Assembly (NCBI RefSeq): GCF_000635915.2
Contig: NZ_CP015614.1
Coordinates: forward strand, 2,826,501 to 2,890,500
Origin: Brevundimonas naejangsanensis
GTDB lineage: Bacteria > Pseudomonadota > Alphaproteobacteria > Caulobacterales > Caulobacteraceae
Reading direction: 5' to 3'
DNA length: 64,000 bases
Position 1 is the stretch's first letter. Each line of letters starts with the position of its first letter. Made by a program: the position numbers and the translations under genes. Positions 29,158-36,835 of this stretch are shown one piece after another. Under the pieces are notes generated by a model, which was given only the letters and a program-made list of their open reading frames with translations, was not told the DNA's origin and did not search any database.

Positions 29158-29889
29158 ATGAACGACGCCCTGCGCGAAACCCTGTCGCCCTATCGCCATC
29201 CCTGCGGCGGGCTGAAGCTGACGGTGAACGGCGAGGCCTGCGTGTTGCGCTGTTCCGGCTCCCTGTGGTTGCCGGGGCGTCAGGCCCTGATCGCCTCGGA
29301 CCTGCACCTGGAGAAGGGTTCGGCCTTCGCGGCGCGCGGCCAGATGCTGCCGCCCTATGACAGCCCCGCGACCCTGGCCAAGCTCGAGGCCGAGATCGAC
29401 GCGCTGGACCCGCGCACGGTCGTGCTGCTGGGCGACAGCTTTCATGATTCAAAGGCGGTGTCGCGCATGGAGGGCGCCCAGCTGGCGCGGCTGGAGAGGC
29501 TGGCGTCCGGGCGCGACTGGGTCTGGCTGGAAGGGAACCATGATCTGGACGCCCTGGCCGGCGCACTGGACCAGCTGCCGGGCCGCGTGGTCGAGACGAT
29601 GGCGCTGGGCGGCCTGTATCTGATCCACGAGCCGCAGATCGAGCCGGCGCCCGGAGAGGTCGCGGGCCATCTGCATCCGGCCGCGCGCGTCGCCGCCTAT
29701 GGCCGGGGGGTGCGACGTCCGTGTTTCGTGACCGATGGGCGACGGCTGATCATGCCCGCCTTCGGCGCCTTCACCGGGGGGCTGGACGTGCGTGATGCGG
29801 CGGTGGCGTCCCTGTTCGCGACCGCTCCCTTGGCGGCCCTGCTGGGGCGGGACAAGGTCCACGCCGTCGCCTTCGACCGCCTCAGCTGA
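29158..29889 (+). CDS. pdeM: Ligase-associated DNA damage response phosphoesterase/endonuclease PdeM
   Basis: The 243-residue protein is a calcineurin-like metallophosphoesterase with all metal-site motifs: SDLHLEK, GDSFHDS, GNHD and GHLHP. PdeM proteins occur with the Lhr-like helicase, an exonuclease and an ATP-dependent DNA ligase as a proposed DNA repair set; here only the helicase and PdeM are adjacent. The ATG at 29158 is directly behind a palindromic repeat whose last bases form the likely Shine-Dalgarno. It converges on the Lrp-type regulator with 31 bp between stops. Confidence 0.92.
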   Translation: MNDALRETLSPYRHPCGGLKLTVNGEACVLRCSGSLWLPGRQALIASDLHLEKGSAFAARGQMLPPYDSPATLAKLEAEIDALDPRTVVLLGDSFHDSKAVSRMEGAQLARLERLASGRDWVWLEGNHDLDALAGALDQLPGRVVETMALGGLYLIHEPQIEPAPGEVAGHLHPAARVAAYGRGVRRPCFVTDGRRLIMPAFGAFTGGLDVRDAAVASLFATAPLAALLGRDKVHAVAFDRLS

Positions 29890-29920
29890 GGCGGCGACGG
29901 CGCAAGGACGGTGCGGCCGG

Positions 29921-30409
29921 TCAGCCGACGTGGGGCGTGATGATCCCCAGCGGCAGGGTGGTGACGTTCTTCACCCCGCGCGTGACGATGTGGCTCTCGC
30001 AGTTGGAGACGATGCCCAGCGTCAGCAGCTTGTCGCGCAGGAACTGGTCGAAGGCGTGCATGTCGGTGGTGATGATGCGCAGGACATAGTCTTCGCGCCC
30101 GGTGATGGTGGCGCACTGCACCACCTCGGGCCAGCCCTCGACGGCTTCCTCGAAGATCTGCAGATTGTCGCGCGTCGGCAGGCTCAGCTTGACGATGGCG
30201 TAGACCTCGAAGTCCAGGCCCAGAAGTCCGGCGTCCAGCAGCGTGACACGCTTGCGTATCAGGCCAGAGTCCTCCAGTCTCTTGATCCGGCGCCAGCACG
30301 GCGACGCCGACAGGCCGACGCGATCAGCCACCTCCGCGACGGACAGGCCTGCGTCCTGCTGAAGGATGTCAAGGATGCGCGCGTCGATGGGGTCGAGTTC
30401 GTCGGCCAA
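29921..30409 (-). CDS. bkdR: Lrp/AsnC-family regulator, probable BkdR
   Basis: The 162-residue protein has an N-terminal AsnC-type helix-turn-helix (LDPIDARILDILQQDAGLSVAEVADRVGLSASPCWRRIKRLEDSG) and a C-terminal RAM domain (VVQCATITGREDYVLRIITTDMHAFDQFLRDKL). It is divergent from the branched-chain oxoacid dehydrogenase operon, as BkdR is in Pseudomonas putida, where this Lrp homologue activates bkd in response to branched-chain amino acids. That role is inferred from position. The start is a TTG at 30409 with GGAG about 8 nt upstream. A perfect inverted repeat lies in the shared intergenic region. Confidence 0.88.
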   Translation of the reverse strand: MADELDPIDARILDILQQDAGLSVAEVADRVGLSASPCWRRIKRLEDSGLIRKRVTLLDAGLLGLDFEVYAIVKLSLPTRDNLQIFEEAVEGWPEVVQCATITGREDYVLRIITTDMHAFDQFLRDKLLTLGIVSNCESHIVTRGVKNVTTLPLGIITPHVG

Positions 30410-30441
30410 AGGCTTTCTCCGAATTTGCTTTCTGCGAAATA

Positions 30442-30462
30442 AAATACCTCAAATTGGTATTT
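30442..30462. promoter_or_regulatory. Inverted repeat in the bkdR-bkd intergenic region, likely Lrp-type operator
   Basis: AAATACC (30442-30448) and GGTATTT (30456-30462) form a perfect inverted repeat around an AT-rich 7-nt spacer. AT-rich palindromes of this form fit the loose Lrp/AsnC binding pattern. A TTGGCA at 30461-30466 overlaps its edge and could be the -35 element for the bkd operon, but the -10 is unclear. Confidence 0.6.
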
Positions 30463-30557
30463 GGCAAGAGTGTTTTTGGAAGAGCTAACAGTGAGCCGAC
30501 ATGCTATGCCCTAGTTCATAAGGAAACGCGGCCGGTTCAACCGGACGGGAGGCATTG

Positions 30558-31787
30558 ATGAAGAATACCCCGACGCTGTCGCTGCGCGTCCCGGAGCCTT
30601 CGGGCCGGCCGGGCGATACGCCTGATTTCAGCCATTTGAAGCTCGACGAACCCGGCGCGGTCGCCCGCCCCGACGTCAGCACGACGCCCGCCGAAATGCG
30701 CGATCACGCCTTCCGCCTGATCCGCGTGCTGGACGATCAGGGCAAGGCCGTCGGGCCGTGGGACCCCAAGCTGGACCCTGAGACCATGCGTCGCGGCCTG
30801 AAGGCCATGATCCTGACGCGCGCCTTCGACGACCGGATGCACCGCGCCCACCGCCAGGGCAAGACCAGCTTCTATATGAAGTGCACCGGCGAAGAGGCCA
30901 TTGCGGTCGCGCAAGGCATGATCCTGAGCCGCGAGGACATGGGCTTCCCGACCTATCGCCAGCAGGGCCTTCTCATCGCGCGCGACTATCCGCTCGCGAC
31001 GATGATGAACCAGATCTATTCGAACGCCGAAGACCCCATCAAGGGCCGCCAGCTGCCGATCATGTATTCGGCCAAGGACTACGGCTTCTTCACCATCTCT
31101 GGCAATCTGGGCACGCAGTATGTTCAGGCCGTGGGCTGGGGCATGGCCTCGGCTATCCGCGGCGACGACAAGATCGCCATCACCTGGATCGGCGACGGCT
31201 CGACCGCTGAGAGCGACTTCCACTCGGCCCTGACCTTCGCCGCCGTCTATCGCGCGCCGGTCATCCTGAACATCGTCAACAACCAGTGGGCCATCTCGTC
31301 CTTCCAGGGCATCGCCGGCGGACTTGAGACCACCTTCGCCTCCAAGGGCATCGGCTACGGCCTGCCCGCCCTGCGCGTCGACGGCAACGACTTCCTGGCC
31401 GTCTGGGCCGCGACCCAGTGGGCCGAGGAGCGCGCCCGAACCAACCAGGGCGCGACGATCATCGAACTGTTCACCTATCGCGGCGCCCCGCACTCGACCT
31501 CGGACGATCCCAGCCGCTACCGCCCTGGCGACGAGCACGAGAAGTGGCCGCTGGGCGATCCGATCGCCCGCCTGAAGCAACACCTGATCGGCCTGGGCGA
31601 ATGGTCGGACGCACAGCAGGAAGAAGCCGAGAAGGAAGCGGTCGAGAAGGTCCGCGCCGCCGCCCGGGAATCCGAGGCCATCGGCACCCTGGGCCAATCG
31701 CGCCCCAGCGTGAAGACCATGTTCGAAGAGGTCTATGCGACCGAGGACTGGCGCCTGATCGAACAGCGCCGCGAAGTAGGAGTCTGA
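30558..31787 (+). CDS. bkdA1: Branched-chain 2-oxoacid dehydrogenase E1 component, alpha subunit
   Basis: This is the thiamine-diphosphate subunit of the complex that oxidatively decarboxylates the 2-oxoacids of valine, leucine and isoleucine. The ATG at 30558 has GGGAGG five bases upstream and gives 409 residues, close to P. putida BkdA1 (about 410) and longer than pyruvate dehydrogenase E1 alpha. It has the N-terminal extension of bkd enzymes, FYMKCTGEEAIAVAQG, YRQQGLLIARD, the ThDP motif GDGSTAESDFHSALTFAAVYRAP...NNQWAIS, and the phosphorylation-loop-like RGAPHSTSDDPSRYR. First gene of the operon; E1 beta starts 3 bp after its stop. Confidence 0.95.
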   Translation: MKNTPTLSLRVPEPSGRPGDTPDFSHLKLDEPGAVARPDVSTTPAEMRDHAFRLIRVLDDQGKAVGPWDPKLDPETMRRGLKAMILTRAFDDRMHRAHRQGKTSFYMKCTGEEAIAVAQGMILSREDMGFPTYRQQGLLIARDYPLATMMNQIYSNAEDPIKGRQLPIMYSAKDYGFFTISGNLGTQYVQAVGWGMASAIRGDDKIAITWIGDGSTAESDFHSALTFAAVYRAPVILNIVNNQWAISSFQGIAGGLETTFASKGIGYGLPALRVDGNDFLAVWAATQWAEERARTNQGATIIELFTYRGAPHSTSDDPSRYRPGDEHEKWPLGDPIARLKQHLIGLGEWSDAQQEEAEKEAVEKVRAAARESEAIGTLGQSRPSVKTMFEEVYATEDWRLIEQRREVGV

Positions 31788-31790
31788 GTC

Positions 31791-32894
31791 ATGGCCGAGA
31801 TCAACGACAAGATTGAAGCCGACATGGTCGACCAGAAGGACGCCCCGGCGTCGGTCGCCCCGGACGGCCCGGCCATTGCGCCGATGAACATGATCCAGGC
31901 CCTGAACTCGGCCCTGGACGTCAAGATGGCCGAAGACCCGACCGTCGTCTCCTACGGCGAGGATGCAGGCTATTTCGGCGGCGTCTTCCGCGTCACCGAC
32001 CACCTGCAGAAGAAGCACGGGCTGAACCGCAGCTTCGACGCCCCGATCTCGGAATCCGGCATCGTCGGAACCGCCATCGGCATGGCCGCCTATGGCCTGC
32101 GCCCGGTCGTCGAGATCCAGTTCGCCGACTACATCTATCCGGCCTACGACCAGATCGTCTCCGAAGCGGCCAAGATGCGCTATCGCTCGGGCGGCCAGTT
32201 CACCACGCCGATGGTGGTGCGCAGCCCCTATGGCGGCGGCATCTTCGGCGGCCAGACGCACAGCCAGTCGCCGGAAAGCCTGTTCACCCACATCGCCGGC
32301 CTGAAGGTGGTGATCCCGTCCAATCCCTATGACGCCAAGGGCCTGTTGCTCGCGGCGATCGAGGACGACGATCCGGTCATCTTCTTCGAGCCCAAGCGCC
32401 TCTACAACGGTCCCTTCGACGGCTGGCACGAAAAGCCGGTCAGCCCGTGGAAGGCGCAGGAACTGGCCCAGGTTCCGACCGGCAAATACATTGAGCCGAT
32501 CGGCAAGGCCCGCGTGATGAAGGAAGGGTCCGACGTCACCATCCTGGCCTACGGCACAATGGTCTGGGTGGCGCTGGCGGGCGCCGAACATGCGGGCGTG
32601 GACGCCGAGGTCATCGACCTGCGCACCCTCGTGCCGCTGGACATCGAGGCCATCGAGGCCTCGGTCAAGAAGACCGGCCGCTGCGTCATCGTGCACGAGG
32701 CGCCGAAGACCTCGGGCTTCGGCGGCGAACTGAGCGCCCTGGTTCAGGAGCGCTGCTTCTATCACCTGGAGGCGCCGGTGGCGCGCGTGACCGGCTGGGA
32801 CACGCCCTATCCGCACGCCTTTGAATGGGAATATTTCCCCGGACCGCAGCGGGTCGCGGACGCGCTGAAAGCCGTCATGATGGGAGGTCGCTAA
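31791..32894 (+). CDS. bkdA2: Branched-chain 2-oxoacid dehydrogenase E1 component, beta subunit
   Basis: The 367-residue protein pairs with E1 alpha in the E1 heterotetramer. It has the transketolase central domain (MIQALNSALDVKMAEDPTVVSYGEDAGYFGG, FDAPISESGIVGTAIGMAAYGLRPVVEIQFADYIYPAYDQI) and the C-terminal domain (VTILAYGTMVWVALAGAEHA, VEVIDLRTLVPLD-type strand, VIVHEAPKTSGFGGEL). A 30-residue N-terminal stretch precedes the domain. There is no fused lipoyl domain, unlike alphaproteobacterial pyruvate dehydrogenase E1 beta, which supports the bkd assignment. TAGGAG precedes the ATG. Confidence 0.95.
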   Translation: MAEINDKIEADMVDQKDAPASVAPDGPAIAPMNMIQALNSALDVKMAEDPTVVSYGEDAGYFGGVFRVTDHLQKKHGLNRSFDAPISESGIVGTAIGMAAYGLRPVVEIQFADYIYPAYDQIVSEAAKMRYRSGGQFTTPMVVRSPYGGGIFGGQTHSQSPESLFTHIAGLKVVIPSNPYDAKGLLLAAIEDDDPVIFFEPKRLYNGPFDGWHEKPVSPWKAQELAQVPTGKYIEPIGKARVMKEGSDVTILAYGTMVWVALAGAEHAGVDAEVIDLRTLVPLDIEAIEASVKKTGRCVIVHEAPKTSGFGGELSALVQERCFYHLEAPVARVTGWDTPYPHAFEWEYFPGPQRVADALKAVMMGGR

Positions 32895-32895
32895 G

Positions 32896-34575
32896 ATGGG
32901 TCGTTTTGTTTTCAAGCTTCCTGACGTTGGCGAAGGCACCGCCGAGGCCGAACTGGTCGGCTGGCACGTCAAGGTCGGCGACACCGTCGCCGAGGATCAG
33001 ATCGTCGCCGACGTCATGACGGACAAGGCCACGGTCGAGCTGACCAGCCCGGTCGCGGGCGTCGTCACCGCCCTGCACGGCGAGCCCGGCCAGATGATGG
33101 CCGTGCGCGGCCCGCTGGCCGAGTTCGAGGTCGAGGGCGAAGGCAATGCGGAAGCGGTCGCTGAAAGCCCCTCCACCGCTACGCGGTCCCCCTCCCCACA
33201 AGGTGGGGAGGAAAAGCCCTCGCTTTCTCCTCCCCATGCCAATGGGGAGGTGGCGCCGAAGGCGACGGAGGGGCCGACGGCCGCACCCGGAGCCAACCAC
33301 GTCTTCAAACTGCCCGACGTCGGCGAAGGCACGGCCGAAGCCGAACTGGTCGGCTGGCACGTCAAGGTCGGCGACGCGGTTCAGGAAGACCAGATCCTGG
33401 CCGAGGTCATGACCGACAAGGCGACGGTCGAACTGACCAGCCCGGTCTCCGGCGTCGTCGTCGCCCTGCATGGCGAAGCCGGTCAGCAGATCGCCGTCGG
33501 CGGCCCGCTGGTCAGCTTCAACGTGGCGGGCAAGGGCAACGTCGCCGAAGCCCCCGCCGCCGCTCCGGCGCCTGCCGCCAAGGCCGAGAAGGCCGCGCCG
33601 GCTCCTGTCGCCGCACCGGCCGCCAAGTCTGCTGCTGCGCCCAAGGCCGACGCCAGGCCCGTTCCCGCCGTGACCGGCCGCCAGCCGGGCGAGCGCCCGC
33701 TGGCCTCGCCCGCCGTGCGCAACCGCGCGCGGGATCTGGGAATCGACCTGGTCTTCGTGCCGGGCAGCGGCCCCGCGGGCCGCATCGAGCACGCCGATCT
33801 GGACGCCTTCGTCGCGCGTGGCGGCACGTTTGCCCCCGCCACAGCCTCGGGCGGTTCGCTCTACGTCAAGGCCGAAGGCACCAACGAGGTCCGCATCATC
33901 GGCCTGCGCCGCAAGATCGCGGAGAAGATGGCCGAGAGCGTGCGTCGCATCCCGCACATCACCTATGTCGAGGACATCGACATGACGGCGGTGGAAGAGC
34001 TGCGCGCTCACCTGAACGCCCAGAACAAGGGCACGGGGAAGGCCAAGCTCAACGTCCTGCCCTTCATCGCCCGCGCCATCGTCGTGGCCCTGAAGGACCA
34101 GCCGAACATCAACGCCACCTATGACGACGAGGCGGGCGTGCTGACCCAGCACAACGCCGTCCATCTGGGCATCGCCGCCCAGACGCCGAACGGCCTGATG
34201 GTCCCGGTCGTCCGCCACGCCGAGGCGCGCGACGCCTATGACACCGCCGAAGAGATCGCCCGCGTCTCGGGCGCCGCCAAGGACGGCAGCGCCAAGCGCG
34301 AGGAGCTTTCCGGATCGACCATCACCATCACCTCGCTGGGCACGCTCGGCGGCGTGGTGCACACGCCCATCATCAACCACCCCGAAGTCGCCATCGTCGG
34401 TCCTAACAAGATCGAGGAGCGCGTCGTGGTGCGGGGCGGCCAGATGGTCGTGCGCAAGATGATGAACCTGTCCTCTAGCTTCGATCACCGCATCGTCGAC
34501 GGCCATGACGCGGCGGTCTTCGTGCAGAGGATCAAGACCCTGCTGGAGAACCCTGCCACGCTCTGGATGGGATAA
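32896..34575 (+). CDS. bkdB: Branched-chain 2-oxoacid dehydrogenase E2 (dihydrolipoyl transacylase) with two lipoyl domains and a repeat-derived linker
   Basis: The 559-residue E2 has two lipoyl domains (about 3-78 and 135-210; lipoyl lysines K44 and K175 in MTDKATVE), an Ala/Pro linker, an E3-binding domain (ASPAVRNRARDLGIDLVFVPGSGPAGRI, about 270-310) and a catalytic acyltransferase domain with DHRIVDG (H534). The lipoyl domains are very alike in protein and DNA, suggesting a tandem duplication. Residues about 91-127 between them come from a palindromic repeat inserted in frame (STATRSPSPQGGEEKPS...). GGGAGG precedes the ATG, 1 bp after the E1 beta stop. A small unknown gene follows. Confidence 0.95.
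   Translation: MGRFVFKLPDVGEGTAEAELVGWHVKVGDTVAEDQIVADVMTDKATVELTSPVAGVVTALHGEPGQMMAVRGPLAEFEVEGEGNAEAVAESPSTATRSPSPQGGEEKPSLSPPHANGEVAPKATEGPTAAPGANHVFKLPDVGEGTAEAELVGWHVKVGDAVQEDQILAEVMTDKATVELTSPVSGVVVALHGEAGQQIAVGGPLVSFNVAGKGNVAEAPAAAPAPAAKAEKAAPAPVAAPAAKSAAAPKADARPVPAVTGRQPGERPLASPAVRNRARDLGIDLVFVPGSGPAGRIEHADLDAFVARGGTFAPATASGGSLYVKAEGTNEVRIIGLRRKIAEKMAESVRRIPHITYVEDIDMTAVEELRAHLNAQNKGTGKAKLNVLPFIARAIVVALKDQPNINATYDDEAGVLTQHNAVHLGIAAQTPNGLMVPVVRHAEARDAYDTAEEIARVSGAAKDGSAKREELSGSTITITSLGTLGGVVHTPIINHPEVAIVGPNKIEERVVVRGGQMVVRKMMNLSSSFDHRIVDGHDAAVFVQRIKTLLENPATLWMG
33167..33275. repeat. Palindromic repeat, family B (in coding sequence of E2)
   Basis: The left unit at 33167-33214 (GCCCCTCCACCGCTACGCGG... 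GGTGGGGAGGAAA) and the right unit at 33222-33275 (TTTCTCCTCCCCATGCC... GACGGAGGGGCCGA) are inverted copies of one unit, each with a CTCCCCAC/GTGGGGAG-type hairpin at its inner end. The sequence differs from family A, but the inverted-dimer layout is the same. It is read in frame between the two lipoyl domains. Confidence 0.85.
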
Positions 34576-34579
34576 CCTG

Positions 34580-34888
34580 ATGCGAAGTCAGATTCGCAAC
34601 ATTAGGCAGGTGTATAAGTTTGGCGCCTTCGGAGACCCTAACTCCATGGGCGTTTGGATTTACGGAAAGCGACCGGACGGACGCACTGTAGCCTGCCAAT
34701 CTCAGCTCAAAGACGGTGTCGGAATTTCCATCTGGTCCTTCACCACTAAGGGCAATGAAATGCTTCAATGCGTCACAGATTTCAGTTGCGATGAATGGGC
34801 CGAAATATCTGCCGCTTCAGCAGATGAACAGCCTCAGATCTCCAACAAAATTATTGCTGCTCGCATTGCGAACAGAGAGGCGGAATGA
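34580..34888 (+). CDS. Small unrecognised protein inside the bkd operon
   Basis: I do not recognise this 102-residue protein. It is soluble, with a beta-rich first half ([35 protein letters not shown]) and a helical end. Its DNA is clearly lower in GC than the E2 and E3 genes on each side, which suggests later acquisition. It starts 5 bp after the E2 stop, and its stop overlaps the E3 start by ATGA, so it is in the operon and probably coupled to E3 translation. The clean fit of start and stop, and the absence of an internal stop, argue for a real gene. Confidence 0.65.
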   Translation: MRSQIRNIRQVYKFGAFGDPNSMGVWIYGKRPDGRTVACQSQLKDGVGISIWSFTTKGNEMLQCVTDFSCDEWAEISAASADEQPQISNKIIAARIANREAE

Positions 34889-36282
34889 CCCAGACCCTCA
34901 AGACCAAAGTCCTGATCATCGGCGCCGGGACCGGCGGCTATGTGGCGGGGATTCGTTGCGGCCAGTTGGGGCTGGAGACCGTGCTGGTGGATGCGTCGCC
35001 GGGCCTCGGCGGCACCTGCCTGAACGTCGGCTGCATCCCGTCCAAGGCCATCATCCACGCGGCGGGCAAGTTTGAGACGGTGGCCAAGGCCGCCGGCGAC
35101 GGCACGCTGGGCATCACCGCCTCGACCCCGGCCATCGACCTGTCCAAGACGGTCGAGTGGAAGGACGGGGTGGTCAAGAAGCTGAACGCCGGCGTCGCCG
35201 CCCTGCTGAAGAAGGCCAAGGTCAAGGTCATCAAGGGCTGGGCCGAGTTCTCGGACGCCAAGACCTGCACCGTCAAAACCGAAGACGGCGACCTCCGCAT
35301 CAGCGCCGAGCACGTCATCCTGGCTACGGGGTCGGAGCCGGTCGAACTGCCCTTCCTGCCCTTCGGCGGCGACGTGATTTCGTCCACCGAGGCCCTGAGC
35401 CTGCCGGAAGTGCCCAAGAAGCTGGTCGTCGTCGGCGGCGGCTATATCGGCCTGGAGCTGGGCATCGCCTTCCGCAAGCTGGGCGCCGAGGTGGCCATCG
35501 TCGAGATGGCTGATCGCATCCTGCCGCTCTACGACAAGGCCCTGACCGACCCGGTCGCCAAGTGGCTGGAGAAGCACGGCGTTCAACTGCTGCTCGGCGC
35601 CCGTGCGGGCGGCTTCGGAGACGGCAAGCTGAACGTCACCGACAAGGACGGCAATCCGATGCAGTTGGACGCCGACAAGGTGCTGGTCACCGTCGGACGC
35701 CGCGCACGCACCCAAGGCTGGGGCCTCGAAAACATGGGCGTGGCCATGAACGGCCCGTTCGTGAAGATCGACGAGCGCTGCGCCACCAGCATGAAGAACG
35801 TCTGGGCCATCGGCGACCTGACCGGCGAGCCCATGCTGGCGCACAAGGGCTCGGCCCAGGGCGAGGTCGTCGCCGAGATTATCGCCGGCCATGACCGCGT
35901 GTTCGATCCGACCACCATCGCCGCCGTCTGCTTCACCGAGCCGGAGATCGTCTCGGCGGGCCTTGGCCACGAGGACGTGAAGGGCCGCGACGACGTGATC
36001 CAGGCGGTCTTCCCCTTCGCCGCCATCGGCCGCGCCCTGGCCATCGAGGCGGGCGAGGACGGCGGCTTCGTCCGCGTCATCGCCTCCAAGTCGGATCACC
36101 GCCTGCTGGGCGTCCAGGCCGTCGGCCAACACGTGTCGGAGCTGTCCAACAGCTTCGCCCAGATGCTGGAAATGGGCGCGGTGCTGGAGGATGTCGCCGG
36201 AACCATCCACGTCCACCCAACGCTGGGCGAAGCCTTCCACGAAGCCAGCCTACGGGCGCTCGGGCACGCCATTCACATCTGA
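34885..36282 (+). CDS. lpdA: Dihydrolipoyl dehydrogenase (E3)
   Basis: E3 reoxidises the dihydrolipoyl arm using FAD and NAD+. The 465-residue protein has the FAD motif [15 protein letters not shown], the redox disulfide CLNVGC (C45 and C50), the NAD motif [13 protein letters not shown], the second FAD motif VWAIGDL, and the C-terminal catalytic His-Glu in [13 protein letters not shown]. It closes the bkd operon (ATGA overlap with the small unknown gene) and is followed by a terminator. Being in this operon, it is probably the LpdV-type E3 dedicated to the branched-chain complex. Confidence 0.96.
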   Translation: MTQTLKTKVLIIGAGTGGYVAGIRCGQLGLETVLVDASPGLGGTCLNVGCIPSKAIIHAAGKFETVAKAAGDGTLGITASTPAIDLSKTVEWKDGVVKKLNAGVAALLKKAKVKVIKGWAEFSDAKTCTVKTEDGDLRISAEHVILATGSEPVELPFLPFGGDVISSTEALSLPEVPKKLVVVGGGYIGLELGIAFRKLGAEVAIVEMADRILPLYDKALTDPVAKWLEKHGVQLLLGARAGGFGDGKLNVTDKDGNPMQLDADKVLVTVGRRARTQGWGLENMGVAMNGPFVKIDERCATSMKNVWAIGDLTGEPMLAHKGSAQGEVVAEIIAGHDRVFDPTTIAAVCFTEPEIVSAGLGHEDVKGRDDVIQAVFPFAAIGRALAIEAGEDGGFVRVIASKSDHRLLGVQAVGQHVSELSNSFAQMLEMGAVLEDVAGTIHVHPTLGEAFHEASLRALGHAIHI

Positions 36283-36405
36283 GGGCGCTATGCTCGGGTC
36301 GCGGACCCTCGCGACTTGAGCGCAGTTGAGCGGGCCGCGATTGTCGGCCCTTCGGGACCTCCCGACCCGACGCGGCCTGAGATTGTCTCGGCCCTTGGGG
36401 GCAAG

Positions 36406-36443
36406 AAAAGGGTCGCGCGGCGAATGCAGCGCGCCCCTTTTTT
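36406..36443 (+). terminator. Terminator of the bkd operon, possibly bidirectional
   Basis: AAAAGGG-T-CGCGC (36406-36418) pairs with GCGCG-C-CCCTTTT (36429-36441), with one T/C mismatch, a 10-nt loop and a run of six T from 36438. On the reverse strand the left arm gives a TTTTCTT tract, so it may also end the lipoprotein gene whose stop is 18 bp away. Confidence 0.82.
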
Positions 36444-36461
36444 GCGTCTAGCGCCTGCTAA

Positions 36462-36767
36462 TCAGTTCTTGGCGGGAACGCGCGTGTCCGTGGCCGGATC
36501 GACGGCGCCGGGGCGTCCCTCGGCGGCGGCCTCGGCCTGATTGGACTCCAGCTTGTCGGCGACCTTGCCCGCGCCTTCCTCGACCGCCTGAGCGGCCTTC
36601 ATGGCGCCGGATTCGACCACTTCGCCGGTCTGGGCGGCGACGTCGGCGGCCTTGTCGCCGGCGGCTTCGGCGTTGGCCTCGGCCTGGTTTTGCTCGGCCT
36701 GGGTGCAGGCGGCGGCGCCGAGCGCCAGGACGGAGGCGGCGGCGATGGTCAAGGTGCGGATGCGCAT
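36462..36767 (-). CDS. Small Ala/Glu-rich lipoprotein
   Basis: The ATG at 36767 has GAGGGG upstream and gives a 101-residue lipoprotein: MRIRTLTIAAASVLALGAAAC with the lipobox GAAAC. The mature part is one predicted amphipathic helix rich in Ala, Glu and Gln (AEQNQAEANAEAAGDKAADVAAQTG) with a disordered tail. It resembles no enzyme. Small helical envelope lipoproteins of this kind are common in the lineage, and a structural envelope role is only a guess. Confidence 0.75.
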   Translation of the reverse strand: MRIRTLTIAAASVLALGAAACTQAEQNQAEANAEAAGDKAADVAAQTGEVVESGAMKAAQAVEEGAGKVADKLESNQAEAAAEGRPGAVDPATDTRVPAKN

Positions 36768-36835
36768 GGGTGAACCCCTCTGAGATAGGAACCTTTGCCT
36801 TAACGCCGGCGGTCTCGCGCGGGTTGCGATCACCC

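Noticed and set aside
30537..32984. 815-codon open frame opposite the bkd E1 genes
   Set aside because: Antisense shadow; the E1 alpha and beta frames are complete and conserved.
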